Notes under the pieces: generated by a model
What the model saw: only the letters and a program-made list of their open reading frames with translations
Told to the model about the DNA's origin: nothing
Database searches by the model: none
Position numbers and translations under genes: made by a program
Source: Terebella lapidaria
Taxonomy: Eukaryota; Annelida; Polychaeta; Terebellida; Terebellidae
DNA: 64,000 nt
Reading direction: 5' to 3'
Assembly: GCA_949152475.1 (NCBI GenBank)
Contig: OX424568.1
Coordinates: 21,365,667 to 21,429,666 of the forward strand
Shown here: positions 29,641 through 44,739 of the stretch, one piece after another
Layout of the letters: every line of letters begins with the position of its first letter
How positions within the stretch are numbered: position 1 is the stretch's first letter

Positions 29641-30989
29641 CGTGACTTATGGGGTCTTGCAATTTGTTCGTTGTCTAGCATGATTAATCTTCGGATTCGT
29701 GTGCACTTGATGTCTTCTGCTGGTTTATAATGAATGAATTGGGCATTCGTTTGTTGTACGTCGAACGTTCAAATAACTCATTAAATTTGCTCTGTTTTAC
29801 ATACACTGGTAAATAATTTGCATTTACCTGTTTCGATTACCTGCTGTTCTTGCTTGCTCTTACGGTGCTGTGAGTTTTCTCACATCTTTGTTAACAACAA
29901 TGACACATATTTGCATTGTGTTTAGGAGGACGCTATTAAGGACCCACACCCTATTAAAAGTTACTTGTCCAATGTGACCGTACCAGAAGGCGAAAATAAC
30001 ACATTATGAGAACCATTGATACAATTGTGTGTTTACAGTTGGCAATTAGAACAAGAATTGAAATTTTACACACACAAGGAAATATATTACCGGTATACAA
30101 AATTGTCAAAATATACTGCTACTACATTAATTGCAGTCATACTGACATGTCAAGTTTTGTTGATAGAACATAAGTGATAGGCCTCAGCATAAGACAGCAT
30201 GAATGAAATCACATAAAAATACATACAATTTGGGTATTGGTTCTATGTCTAAAGGGCCACCTATTTACCTTCCATATTAGCATCAAGTTATATGTTTTTG
30301 TATTGCGCAATAATATATATGCAATTAACTGTGACCATACAGATTCGCAATCTGACAGTGAAAGATTATGTGGTTTGTCAAATACCACAAAACTCTTTTT
30401 TTTTTAAAATAAGGAGATTCTCTAAACTGCAGACCTTCAGCCAGCATTTGTCCCCTTCTCTTCGGCTATCAAGACGGCTATCGAGAACAGCTACACCACC
30501 ACAAAGACTCCCCAGGTCATCGCATGAATGACATTCAATTCTGCTGTGATAAAAAACCTGCTATAATTTTCACTTCCATTGCAGCGTAATAAATGTGGAA
30601 AGAAGTGGAAAGTTCAAGTGATGATCTGTGATTGAGCATTCTGATCGCAACCTTTGCTCAATGTCATGTCATGGCAATCATTGTTAGAGCTTTCCGAATA
30701 CTGTTCGGTTGCCTAAAAGCTTCCCAGAATTAATTACACATTTGACAGAAAGCATGTTACATCTGATTCAACATTTCCGCGCGAAACATACAAGAGTGTA
30801 TGATGCAATAAAATTGTTATGTATTGTTTGTGTATTCGACTTATAAGATAGATTCGACATGTTATTTGTTTTGCAATAAGGGGAACATAAAACTACCTAT
30901 TTGAAATACATGTATGTGATATCTCAATGACACATACTTCTAGCAGAAACAGTTTCGGATTAATTACAAAGAATGCCATACCTGAATGC

Positions 30990-31130
30990 CAGACCTTATT
31001 ACATTCTTAGTTTCACACTTTTTTGTGGCACAGTGTGAGCCAGGTCTTAATAACATCCTGGCCCACACAAAAGGTGTGATGTGTTATTGTCGGTTGTACA
31101 AAGGACTCCAGTCAATTATCAGCCAACAAC
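30990..31130 (+). repeat. R1 module in array unit A (copy at 35568-35706 in B, diverged at 40130-40265)
   Basis: R1 reads CCAGACCTTATTACATTCTT, then GGTCTTAATAACATCCTGG, then a GTACAAA..GACT..AGTCAATTAT end. The inverted partner lies at 32045-32190 in A and 36623-36765 in B. R1 recurs at 41339-41470, 44740-44875 and 62546-62690. Confidence 0.7.
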
Positions 31131-34100
31131 AAGATCGCTACTATGAATGAGTTTCTTGTGGAACATTTGAAGTTGAATCTGGAATCTTTCGTAAGGACTA
31201 GCACTCGAAATTCAGTTTTCTGTTATTTAAAATTCATTGGACTGATTGTTCACTCATGCACAACAAAAGTAATTATGAGTTCATGTATTGTATTATATTT
31301 AAAATTTGCGACCACACAAAAGTGTCTTCTTGAAATACAAAGGTATGTATCAAACATATAAAATATGTATTCTTGAAATCGATTTCTTGCAAACTGTGCT
31401 AATATACTGTGTATGTGTTAGCATTACACCATGAACACCAAAATATTTTGATGATGCCAAAAACATTTCTGTAACAGATACATACCCCGAACAATATTTT
31501 ATCCGAAGATATGCTGGCGTCATCATTATGATTGGGGTCAATTTAGACTGATATTGCATCATAAGATGCACACCGAAACAATTATGATTGTATCGGTTGT
31601 ATTATCATGTTTGTAATTAACACTTGTGACTATACAATTATTATGTATTTTGTGATTTTGAATCGGTTCCCTTTTTTTGCAAACTATATTACTATGTGCG
31701 CATCAGGTTATTATCCCCAACACCAAAGATTTTGGTGATAACAATAAAACCTGAAGCGAAACAATTTCTGAAACAGGAACAAATCTCACCCAATAGCTTT
31801 CATTAAAAATATACTGGTGGTGTACATTATAGTCTCAACCTCAGAGATCAAATTATTGACGCTATTCAAAAACACCGATTTATCATCACAATGAGCATAA
31901 TTGATAAAATCATCAAAAATAGGTCTGTTCACATGGGGGATGTCACCAAGATCATGATTAGTACACGTCGAATCACGCTTCGAGACACAGTCCTGAACAA
32001 TCCATGAAACTCCCACAATATTCATGGTAGCTGTTTTGTTGGTCGGTTGATAATTGACTAGAGTCTTTTGTACAACTAACAATGACTTGTCACACCTTTT
32101 GTGTGGAGCAGGGTGTTATTAAGACCTGGCTTCAACTGTGCCACAAGAACATTGCCAGCAACGAATGTAATAAGGCCGAGCATTTATGAGATGATTAACC
32201 ACTCCTTGTAATAAATCCACAAAATATCGCTTCTCTACGCGTCAAGACCTGTGCAAGGACATGTTATATATTTATATTTATATTTGCAATACATTAACAC
32301 CCATCAAAGAGATTTTTTACAATGATGCACAGATCAATATTGTGTTTATTGTACTCCACAGTGCCAATATCAAACTAAACCTCGGAACATGAAGAGATGT
32401 GAACCACTGATGTCGTAAAATACAGAATGTAATCTCATGCATGCATTTTAAATTTCAACCGGATTGACTAGTGTGTTTGTATTTCTATTTGGTATGTGTT
32501 GCTTGGCATTTCCTAGTCACCTAGAACAAAGGCAGACTGCCAGTGACGTGTTGTCTACTGGATACAGACAATGCACATCGGTTCAGAAACAAAAGACATC
32601 TGGATGTTTGGTGACCATGTACTTGGTAGATTTCGGTGTACAGGTATATATTCCATGGGTATAGTGGATACAAAAATCGATCTATCCATGTGATATATGT
32701 CTGTTCCATTGTATAGTCATTGGTGGTCATGAGTCAGCTGAGTTATAATTTATACGGTTATCTTTTACAAAAAGTACACCAGAAGTATAATATGAGTTAT
32801 CGTGCTGAAATGTATGTCTCAACATATAATCGCCAATGCATCAAGATTTTGATGGTGCCAATCTCGCCCAAAATATATAAGCCTACCCAAACCACACTTA
32901 TGTCATCAGGCGCAGACAGCGTGTGAGATATTCTTGTTCGTACCTCGTCAATGGGGGTGAAAGGCACTTCCGGTCTGTTCAAATTATGGAAAGATAACCT
33001 TTTTCACCTTACCCACATAGTTGTCAAAGTTCTTACCTTACCCATTAATCACAGTATATGTCACAGCCTGAGCAGTACTGTTGCGAATGAAGTTTGAAGA
33101 TGCACCATACACTGCAAAACTACCTGTAACTAACGCCACCAGAACCTTTCATCAATCATAAACTGTGGCTGTCCATTGAGCCAATGAAATGAGATATTAT
33201 GTGCGTCTCAATAAAAAGGGCCTTTCACCACTACAAAAGCCGGCTAGATGTAAAGGACAAGAATTCTATAGCCCAAATTGTGAAGTGCTGAAGAGTTTAG
33301 CCGAAGCTGCTTTTGTTAAAGATGACTGCCTAGCGAGTGTGGCTCTTCCTTGTTATTTTAAAAAGTGTTAGACTAAAAATTAATATACACTGGTGTATAC
33401 TTAGCTAGGAGTGCGAAATATGCACATCATTTATATGGTAATTGTAATTTTCGCCTTTTTTAAACAGTTGTTTTTAAAATTCGATTGTGTGTTTATGGCA
33501 TACTCCATCCAAGTTCTATTGCATTCCGTAACAATGCCATAAATGAAAAACATGCACGCAACTTCCTGTTAGTGACTCATACTCTTTATCAGACTCAGGA
33601 AACGTTCCTACAGGTCCGAAGGATCCTTTTGTTGCCTCACAATAGAGGACATGGAAACGTCTTTACTAGACGTCTTAACAATACTTTTGGCACTTTGGTT
33701 TAAACAGAAAACACGTCATCTCCGTGCAGATACGAATGGGGCCCATAGTTTCATTGCCAGCGAGCTGAATACAATAATGTGAAAACGTTGAAACTGAGAC
33801 GTAATAACATATACGTAAGTCCAACAGTTCAATATTATAAGGCTTAACATCAGTTTCGTCTTTGAAAAAAGTCGTAGTTATCAATGTTATCAGCGTAACA
33901 CCCTAGACAATGTTAGTACCACTGACTTGACGTTTCAATATAATACAGGTCAATATTCAGCATTGACCTGTTCAGTGATAAGTTTGTGATAGATCCATAT
34001 GGTATGCCCACCTCTTTATCGCATGTTAACATGCATTTCCTCGCTCCCCATCAAGTTGTCTTTTGTTCTGCCTCGGGCAACGTGTTGAGGCTATTGTTCC

Positions 34101-37100
34101 AGAGCTATTGTCTGTATTCAGTAGACAACACGTCACTGACAGTCTGCTTTTGTTCCAGGTGAATAGAAAGTGACAAGTAACATATGTCAAATGGTGCAAG
34201 GGTCAATTAGAGATTGTCGTGACTTATGGGGTCTTGCAATTTGTTCGTTGTCTAGCAAAATTAATCTTCGGCTTGATGTGCACTTGATGTCTTCTGCTGG
34301 TTTATAATGAATGAATTGGGCAATCTTTTGTTGTACGTCGAACGTTCAAATAACTCATTCAATTTGCTCTGTTTTACATACACTGGTAAATAATTTGCAT
34401 TTACCTGTTGTGATTACCTGCTGTTCTTGCTTGCTCTTGCGGTGCCGTGAGATTTCTCTCATCTTTGTTAACAACAATGACACAAATTGCATTGTGTTTA
34501 GCAGGACGTTATTAAGGACCCACACCCTATTAAAAGTTACTTGTCCAATGTGACCGTACCAGAAGGCGAAAATAACACATTATGAGAACCATTGATACAA
34601 TTGTGTGTTTACCAGTTGGCAATTAGAACAAGAATTGAAATTTTACACACACAAGGAAATATATTACCGGTATACAAAATTGTCAAAATATACTGCTACT
34701 ACATTAATTGCAGTCATACTGACATGTCAAGTTTTGTTGATAGAACATAAGTGATAGGCCTCAGCATAAGACAGCATGAATGAAATCACATAAAAATACA
34801 TACAATTTGGGTATTGGTTCTATGTCTAAAGGGCCACCTATTTACCTTCCATATTAGCATCAAGTTATATGTTTTTGTATTGCGCAATAATATATATGCA
34901 ATTAACTGTGACCATACAGATTCGCAATCTGACAGTGAAAGATTATGTGGTTTGTCAAATACCACAAAACTCTTTTTTTTTTAAAATAAGGAGATTCTCT
35001 AAACTGCAGACCTTCAGCCAGCATTTGGCCCCTTCTCTTCGGCTATCAAGACGGCTATCGAGAACAGCTACACCACCACAAAGACTCCCCAGGACATCGC
35101 ATGAATGACATTCAATTCTGCTGTGATAAAAAACCTGCTATAATTTTCACTTCCATTGCAGCGTAATAAATGTGGAAAGAAGTGGAAAGTTCAAGTGATG
35201 ATCTGGGATTGAGCATTCTGATCGCAACCTTTGCTCAATGTCATGTCATGGCAATCATTGTTAGAGCTTTCCGAATACTGTTCGGTTGCCTAAAAGCTTC
35301 CCAGAATTAATTACACATTTGACACAAAGCATGTTACATCTCATTCAACATTTCCGCGCGAAACATACAAGAGTGTATGATGCAATAAAATTGTTATGTA
35401 TTGTTCGTGTATTCGACTTATAAGATAGATTCGACATGTTATTTGTTTTGCAATAAGGGGAACATAAAACTACCTATTTGAAATACATGTATGTGATATC
35501 TCAATGACACATACTTCTAGCAGAAACAGTTTCGGATTAATTACAAAGAATGCCATACCTGAATGCCAGACCTTATTACATTCTTAGTTTCACACTTTTT
35601 TGTGGCACAGTGGGAGCCAGGTCTTAATAACATCCTGGCCCACACAAAAGGTGTGATGTGTTATTGTCGGTTGTACAAAGGACTCCAGTCAATTATCAGC
35701 CAACAACAAGATCGCTACTATGAATGAGTTTCTTATGGAACATTTGAAGTTGAATCTGGAATCTTTCGTAAGGACTAGCACTCGAAATTCAGTTTTCTGT
35801 TATTTAAAATTCATTGGACTGATTGTTCACTCATGCACAACAAAAGTAATTATGAGTTCATGTATTGTATTATATTTTAAATTTGCGACCACACAAAAGT
35901 GTCTTCTTGAAATACAAAGGTATGTATCAAACATATAAAATATGTATTCTTGAAATCGATTTCTTGCAAACTGTGCTAATATACTGTGTATGTGTTAGCA
36001 TTACACCATGAACACCAAAATATTTTGATGATGCCAAAAACATTTCTGTAACAGATACATACTCCGAACAATATTTTATCCGAAGATATGCTGGCGTCAT
36101 CATTATGATTGGGGTCAATTTAGACTGATATTGCATCATAAGATGCACACCGAAACAATTATGATTGTATCGGTTGTATTATCATGTTTGTAATTAACAC
36201 TTGTGACTATACAATTATTATGTATTTTGTGATTTTGAATCGGTTCCCTTTTTTTGCAAACTATATTACTATGTGCGCATCAGGTTATTATCCCCAACAC
36301 CAAAGATTTTGGTGATAACAATAAAACCTGAAGCGAAACAATTTCTGAAACAGGAACAAATCTCACCCAATAGCTTTCATTAAAAATATACTGGTGGTGT
36401 ACATTATAGTCTCATCCTCAGAGATCAAATTATTGACGCTATTCAAAAACACCGATTTATCATCACAATGAGCATAATTGATAAAATCATCAAAAATAGG
36501 TCTGTTCACATGGGGGATGTCACCAAGATCATGATTAGTACACGTCGAATCACGCTTCGAGACACAGTCCTGAACAATCCATGAAACTCCCACAATATTC
36601 ATGGTAGCTGTTTTGTTGGTCGGTTGATAATTGACTAGAGTCTTTTGTACAACTAACAATGACTTGTCACACCTTTTGTGTGGAGCAGGGTGTTATTAAG
36701 ACCTGGCTTCAACTGTGCCACAAGAACATTGCCAGCAACGAATGTAATAAGGCCGAGCATTTATGAGATGATTAATCACTCCTTGTAATAAATCCACAAA
36801 ATATCGCTTCTCTACGCGTCAAGACCTGTGCAAGGACATGTTATATATTTATATTTATATTTGCAATACATTAACACCCATCAAAGAGATTTTTTACAAT
36901 GATGCACAGATCAATATTGTGTTTATTGTACTCCACAGTGCCAATATCAAACTAAACCTCGGAACATGAAGAGATGTGAACCACTGATGTCGTAAAATAC
37001 AGAATGTAATCTCATGCATGCATTTTAAATTTCAACCGGATTGGCTAGTGTGTTTGTATTTCTATTTGGTATGTGTTGCTTGGCATTTCCTAGTCACCTA

Positions 37101-40100
37101 GAACAAAGGCAGACTGCCAGTGACGTGTTGTCTACTGGATACAGACAATGCACATCGGTTCAGAAACAAAAGACATCTGGATGTTTGGTGACCATGTACT
37201 TGGTAGATTTCGGTGTACAGGTATATATTCCATGGGTATAGTGGATACAAAAATCGATCTATCCATGTGATCTATGTCTGTTCCATTGTATAGTCATTGG
37301 TGGTCATGAGTCAGCTGAGTTATAATTTATACGGTTATCTTTTACAAAAAGTACACCAGAAGTATAATATGAGTTATCGTGCTGAAATGTATGTATCAAC
37401 ATATAATCGCCAATGCATCAAGATTTTGATGGTGCCAATCTCGCCCAAAATATATAGGCCTACCCAAACCACACTTATGTCATCAGGCGCAGACAGCGTG
37501 TGAGATATTCTTGTTCGTACCTCGTCAATGGGGGTGAAAGGCACTTCCGGTCTGTTCAAATTATGGAAAGATAACCTTTTTTACCTTACCCACATAGTAG
37601 TCAAAGTTTTTACCTTACCCATTAATCACAGTATATGTCACAGCCTGAGCAGTACTGTTGCGAATGAAGTTTGAAGATGCACCATACACTGCAAAACTAC
37701 CTGTAACTAACGCCACCAGAACCTTTCATCAATCATAAACTGTGGCTGTCCATTGAGCCAATGAAATGAGATATTATGTGCGTCTCAATAAAAAGGGCCT
37801 TTCACCACTACAAAAGCCGGCTAGATGTAAAGGACAAGAATTCTATAGCCCAAATTGTTAAGTGCTGAAGAGTTTAGCCGAAGCTGCTTTTGTTAAAGAT
37901 GACTGCCTAGCGAGTGTGGCTCTTCCTTGTTATTTTAAAAAGTGTTAGACTAAAAATTAATATACACTGGTGTATACTTAGCTAGGAGTGCGAAATATGC
38001 ACATCATTTATATGGTAATTGTAATTTTCGCCTTTTTTAAACAGTTGTTTTTAAAATTCGATTGTGTGTTTATGGCATACTCCATCCAAGTTCTATTGCA
38101 TTCCGTAACAATGCCATGAATGAAAAACATGCACGCAACTTCCTGTTAGTGACTCATACTCTTTATCAGACTCAGGAAACGTTCCTACAGGTCCGAAGGA
38201 TCCTTTTGTTGCCTCACAATAGAGGACATGGAAACGTCTTTACTAGACGTCTTAACAATACTTTTGGCACTTTGGTTTAAACAGAAAACACGTCATCTCC
38301 GTGCAGATACGAATGGGGCCCATAGTTTCATTGCCAGCGAGCTGAATACAATAATGTGAAAACGTTGAAACTGAGACGTAATAACATATACGTAAGTCCA
38401 ACAGTTCAATATTATAAGGCTTAACATCAGTTTCGTCTTTGAAAAAAGTCGTAGTTATCAATGTTATCAGCGTAACACCCTAGACAATGTTAGTTTTTCA
38501 ATATAATACAGGTCAATATTCAGCATCAAATACCTGTTCAGTGATAAGTTTGTGATATATCCATGTGGTATGCCCACCTCTTTATCGCATGTTAACATGC
38601 ATTTCCTCGCTCCTCATCAAGTTGTCTTTTGTTCTGCCCCGGGCAACGTGTTGAGGCTATTGTTCCAGAGCTATTGTCTGTATTCAGTAGACAACACGTC
38701 ACTGACAGTCTGCTTTTGTTCCAGGTGAATAGAAAGGGACAAGTAACATATGTCAAATGGTACAAGGGTCAATTAGAGGTTGTCGTGACTTATGGGGTCT
38801 TGCAATTTGTTCGTTGTCTAGCAAAATTAATCTTCGGATTGATGTGCACTTGATGTCTTCTGCTGGTTTATAATGAATGAATTGGGCATTCGTTTGTTGT
38901 ACGTCGAACGTTCAAATAACTCATTCAATTTGCTCTGTTTTACATACACTGGTAAATAATTTGCATTTACCTGTTTCGATTACCTGCTGTTCTTGCTTGC
39001 TCTTACGGTGCTGTGAGTTTTCTCACATTTTTGTTCACAACAATGACACATATTTGCATTGTGTTTAGGAGGACGCTATTAAGGACCCACACCCTATTAA
39101 AAGTTACTTTTCCAATGTGACCGTGCCAGAAGGCGAAAATAACACATTATGAGAACCATTGATATAATTGTGTGTTTACCAGTTGGCAATTTGAACAAGA
39201 ATTGAATTTTACACACACAAGGAAATATCTTATACAAAATTGTCAAAATATACTGCTACTACATTAATTGCAGTCATACTGACATGTCAAATCTTGTTGA
39301 TCGAAAATAAATGATAGGCCTCAGCATAAAACAGCATAAATGAAATCACATAAAAATACATAAAATTTGGGTATTGGTTCTATGTCTAAAGGGCCACCCT
39401 TTACCTTCCATATTAGCATCAAGTTATATGTTTTTGTATTGCGCAATAATATATATGCATTTAACTGTGATAATACAGATTCGCATTCTGACAGTGAAAA
39501 ATTATGTGGTTCGTCAAATACCACAAAACTCTTTTTTTTTGCAAAATAAGGATATTTTCCAAACTGCAGACCTTTAGGCAGCATTTGTCCCCTTCTCTTC
39601 GGCTATCAAGACGGCTATCAAGTTCAGCTACACCACCACAAAGACTCCCCAGGACATCGCATGAATGACATTCAATTCTGCTGTGATAAATGACCCGCTA
39701 TAATTTTCACTTCCATTGCAGCGTAATAAATGTGGAAAGAAGTGGAAAGTTCAAGTGATGATCTGGGATTGAGCATTCTGATCGCGACCTTTGCTCAATG
39801 TCATGTCATGGCAATCATTGTTAGAGCTATTCGAATACTGTTTGGTTGTCTAAAAGCTTCCCAGAATGATTTACACATTTGACACAGAGCATATTACATC
39901 TCATTCAACATTTCCACGCGAAACATACAAGAGTGTATGATGCAATAAAATTGTTATGTATTGTTCGTGTATTCGACTTATAACATAGATTCAACATGTT
40001 ATTTGTTTTGCAATAAGGGGAACATAAACTACCTATTTGAAATACATGTATGTGATATCTCAAGAACACATACATATAGCAGAAATAGTTTCGGATTTAT

Positions 40101-40284
40101 TACAAAGTTCAGGTCATCACCCCGCGAATGCCAGACCTTATTACATTCTTGGTTTCACACTTTCTTGTGACACCGTGGGAGCCAGGTCTTAATAACATCC
40201 TGGTCCACACAAAAGGCGTGACGTGTCATTGTTAGTTGTACAAAAGACTCTAGTCAATTATCAACGATCCAACAAGATCACTAC

Positions 40285-40735
40285 TCGCTTATATTCGACT
40301 TTACAGCTCAGGAATCAATTGTGGACATATAGAAAATGATATATGGCGAATATTCTGATGAACTTGAATTTGACCTCTGACCTCATTTTCAAGGTCATAC
40401 CACAAAATGACTAATATCTCGCTTAATATTGACTTTACAGCTTAGAAATCAATTGTAGAAATATAAGGAATGATATACCCTGAATATTCTTGTGACTTTG
40501 AATTAGACATTTGACCCTATTTTCAAGGTCATAGCACAAAATGGCTAATATCTAGCTTATTATCAACCTGACAGCTTAGGAATAAATTGTGGACATATAA
40601 GAAATGATATATGCTGAATATTCTAGTGATCTGATGTTTGACCAGTGACCTTATTTCGAAGGTAAACGGGATAAAATGGCTAAAATCTTAAATATAAAAA
40701 AGCATATATTGTCCGGTAACCTGCCTTAGCCCTTG
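40285..40735. repeat. Satellite of about 135 bp, three copies
   Basis: Three tandem units, each with ACAGCTYAGGAATCAATTGT-like start, GACATATAAGAAATGATATA-like middle and TTTTCAAGGTCAT followed by AAAATGGCTAATAT. It separates two direct copies of about 730 bp (39541-40270 and 40747-41476, offset 1206). The third unit is the most diverged and runs into a short unique stretch. Confidence 0.7.
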
Positions 40736-40746
40736 GGCTAACTTTT

Positions 40747-41476
40747 GCAAAATAAGGAGATTCTCCAAACTGCAGACCTTTAGGCAGCATTTGTCCCCTT
40801 CTCTTCGGCTATCAAGACGGCTATCAAGTACAGCTACACCACCACAAAGACTCCCCAGGACATCGCATGAATGACATTCAATTCTGCTGTGATAAATGAC
40901 CCGCTATAATTTTCACTTCCATTGCAGCGTAATGAATGTGGAAAGAAGTGGAAAGTTCAAGTAATGATCTGGGATTGAGCATTCTGATCGCAACCTTTGC
41001 TCAATGTCATGTCATGCCAATCATTGTTAGAGCTTTCTGAATACTGTTCGGTTGTCTAAAAGCTTCCCTGAATTAATTACACATTTGACAGAGAGCATGT
41101 TACATCTCATTCAACATTTCCACGCGAAACATACAAGAGTGTATGATGCAATAAAATTGTTATGTATTGTTCATGTATTCGACTTACAACATAGATTCGA
41201 CATGTTATTTGTTTTGCAATAAGGGGAACATAAACTACCTATTTGAAATACATGTATGTGATATCTCAAGGACACATACATATAGCAGAAATAGTTTCGG
41301 ATTTATTACAAAGTTCAGGTCATCACCCCGCGAATGCCAGACCTTATTACATTCTTGGTTTCACACTTTTTTGTGACACCGTGGGAGCCAGGTCTTAATA
41401 ACATCCTGGTCCACACAAAAGGCGTGACGTGTCATTGTTAGTTGTACAAAAGACTCTAGTCAATTATCAGCGATCC
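40747..41476. repeat. Second copy of the 730-bp segment
   Basis: It repeats 39541-40270 nearly base for base, from the AAAATAAGGA..TTCTCCAAACTGCAG region to the R1 end. Translated frames at 39961 and 41167 differ by one residue in 69. The copies flank the 135-bp satellite. Confidence 0.75.
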
Positions 41477-44400
41477 AACAAGATAACTACTATGAATGAG
41501 TTTCTTATGGAACATGTTTCTGTTGAGCCTGGAATCCTTCGTAAGTACCAGCACTCGAAATTCAGTTATCTGTTATTAAAAATGTATTGGACTGATTGTT
41601 CACTTATGCATAACCAAAGTAATTTTGAGTTCATTTATTGTATTATAATTAAAATTTGCGACAACACAAAAATTTCTTCTCGAAATACAAAGGTATGTAT
41701 CAAACATACAAAATATGTATTCTTGAAATCGATTTCTTGCAAGTTGTGTTACTATACTGTGTATGTGTTAGCATTAATAATCAGGGCAAAAAATCGATGA
41801 AATTTTCAAATCTGAATTCTTCTTTATGACCGGTGGCAGGAGGTACCAATACTATTGTTCAAGGCCTATTCATACGCTATTCAATGTTGACAGCAGGCTT
41901 TGTTCGACGTGACTGACCTGATGTCAAAGTGACATTTCAAAATAGAATGCTCAGTAATGACGAGGCCATGATATGAGTATCAATCTATTACCACCAATAC
42001 AGCAAAATTTCGATGATTCCAATAACAAACGTAAAATACAACATTTTGCAATAGAAAGAAAGCCCGACCAAATATTTATCGAAAGACTCACTGGCGTCAT
42101 CAGGGGCAGACAGTATGGTAAATGTAGTTGTTTCTACTGTACACCTGGTGGAATTAGTATACAACTGCAATTATATTAAACTGATATTTACCCTGCGTTA
42201 TTGATCAGTGATTGAACAAGTTGTTTGGAAACTTTCGGTGTATGTTATCATTTTTATATGATAACATGAAATAAGTGATCAGGGTGCTTTCCATGTAGAG
42301 TTCTTTAGTGAAACGAACAAGATATATATGTTCCATCCATTGCTTGATTGCGTTGTCAGCCAAGACAATTCATTCACGATCCTCATCCATTGATTAGGAT
42401 CAATCTGCAGATAACTACTATCAGCACATTCAGACCTGAATTATGGTCCAATATGCAGTAGGTCCATATTAGTATCATCTTTTGTACTTTTTTGCATGAA
42501 GGTGTCGTCTGTTCTGTCCATGGTGTCATCTTCCATCATTAAATATGGCTCGACGGAATGTCGAACACGAATGTTATAGACCACATTTTGAAATTAGGTC
42601 ATGTAAATAGTGCACACAAAGACACACTGGCATTGTCAGAGGGCAGACAATGTGTTGAATGTAGTTGTCTCTACTGTACACCTAGTAGAGACAACACAAT
42701 TAGGACACGAGTGTTCAACAAACAATTTTGAAATCCAAAACGTGCCTCACAAAATAGGTGTAAGACTAATAATAAGTACACAATAACATGCCAAAAAATG
42801 GCTACTGAATATAGATCTACTTTGATTGGTTGATCACGAATTCATTGGGCCCTAAAACAGTTATTTTCGACAAGAAAATTGTTGAGATGCAATTGTAGTA
42901 GTATAATCTACTCCGCTAAAAATAAGGTCGGAGTTAATTATAACATTGATAACTTGTGATTTTTTTTTAACCTCAACAATTGAAGATGGGGACTCATAAA
43001 TCTGAAGGATTGATGTTTGTTAGGCCAGCTACACTGGAGTAAAATGTTAATTTCTGCGTGTATATCTCTGGCAGTCGAACCATGTAGTATCAAATTTAAT
43101 ATACACGAGGAAAATGTGTCCGGTGCTAAAGCAAAGTATTGCTAAGACATTTTTTCCGCATCCTCTGCTACTGTGGAGCAACAGAAAAATATTCAAGTCG
43201 TGTAGAAATATTTCGGACTGGAAGGTGAGCACTTGTGGTATCATCTATGAAATGCAAATGGCATATATATTGATGTGCATATATACTTAAAATTGCCTGA
43301 AGTAGCTTAAAGTGTACACCCGTATATACATGTATGTATAACCAGTACACTATTTGTGATGATTTATCAAAGATCAGTCATCTTCATCACGCAGTTATCA
43401 ATAACAAAAGCAGCTGAGTAGCTTCCAATACTTGGTCGTGCGAGCGATTCTAATTCAACTGACAAAGACGTCTAGTAAGTAATCTATGGGAGGTGACAAT
43501 TTGTTGAAGCACAACAGCTTCTCTCGTGAGCTACAGACTGACGTGGTAACAATGTGGCCTATAGAATCCGTGTCCGTCATTTCATCCAGTCGACTTTTGT
43601 AGTGGGGTATTGCCATGCGAAAGAACCCTTTCATTGAGGAGAACAAAGTAATATTTCATTTTGTTGGCTGAATAGACAGCCATAATCCACGTTTGTTAAA
43701 GAGCAGGGGTGGAGTAGGCATGTGTAAATTATTAACTTGGTGTGACACCATCAAGTGTAGATAATGCATTTGCATTCGTGCTGCTTCTATTGTCACTGTA
43801 AGAGAATTCTGGGGTCAGGTGGAAACCGGAAGGCCACGTTATCAGAGTGTATGAAATAAGGCATGCTGTCTCCCATCATTATCAAAGAGATGAATCATGT
43901 TGCAGTATGGGAAGTGTACATTTTACTATTACTGAAATGTATTTGAAGAAATAAAGCTGGTATTGTAAATCACATGTGTATCACTAATGAGTAATTCACG
44001 CATGTCACTGCCAAACTCATATGTGGAAAATGTTATTAGTAACTTCATCAGTAGATATTTGATACACGCGGGCTTTATTATGATAAGGTAAAAGTATACA
44101 ATCGATTCACGAATGCTTTGGAGTTTAGATTGTAACCATACTTCAAGATGTCAATTCTGAAACTACTACACAAATACATTGGATTTGATTGTATCATTTC
44201 TACGACGACCAACAATTCTTCGCTGCAATCGTTTAGATCTCTACGTATTCTGGTATTTGGGGCTTCATTTACACAGTCAATTATGATTATAAATTAATCA
44301 TTCCGCCACCAATTGGTTTTATGGTAAGCACATCTACGAGATACTCCCAACCATAATAACATTATCGTGGTGTGGTTACAATGAGCTGTATGGTTCAATC

Positions 44401-44739
44401 AAAGTTCACTTTGAGTGAGATGTTTTTGGGCAGATGATGGCATTTACTTGGAGCTTGTGAATTTATCGTACATAATGTCCATCTAAATGTTTTTGTCTTT
44501 GCTCAATCAATATATCACATTTGAGTTATCCGATTTTTTTGCCAGGTAAATCAAGTCAGCTATATATTAAATAACCTAGATTCAGAAATATTTATGAAAT
44601 TCGTGCACCACTCCTAAAAACTATATTATATTCGGATATAGGGAGAGAATATATCTTTTGACCCATAAGCCATGGACGAGATGGCAGTAATTGTTTAGAG
44701 CTTTGCTACGAGCTTTTTGCACCTCGTAAATGCTACGCC
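41477..44739. repeat. Repeat field with diverged modules; no gene
   Basis: A block at 42000-42165 (GTTTCTACTGTACACCTG and CTGGCGTCATCAGGGGCAGA) recurs in a shorter form at 42600-42700 and inverted at about 60295-60470. R3 is present inverted at 43455-43690. The stretch 43700-44740 shows no repeat I can pair within the window and no coding signal. Confidence 0.5.

Larger units (their letters stand above)
28711..40270. repeat. 4.58-kb tandem array, about 2.5 copies
   Basis: Unit A is 28711-33286, unit B 33287-37863 and partial unit C 37864 to about 40270. Positions correspond with an offset of 4576-4580 throughout (for example 30292/34869, 31143/35720, 32464/37041, 33485/38062). From about 29.9 to 33.3 kb, A and B differ only at scattered bases; C is close to B at first and more diverged after about 39.1 kb. 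Each unit contains R2 (minus), the module of 30.53 kb, R1 (plus), R1 (minus), R2 (plus) and R3 (plus), so the unit is itself built of inverted pairs. It encodes nothing longer than about 98 codons. It is a recent tandem amplification of a composite repeat; an assembly duplication must be excluded. Confidence 0.85.

Noticed and set aside
41973-42179. Cys-containing ORF as a zinc-finger remnant
   Set aside because: The same DNA recurs in several places in both orientations with different frames, so it is a non-coding repeat.
43047-43350. Overlapping minus-strand ORFs as an exon pair
   Set aside because: AT-rich frames without motif or phase-matched splice sites.
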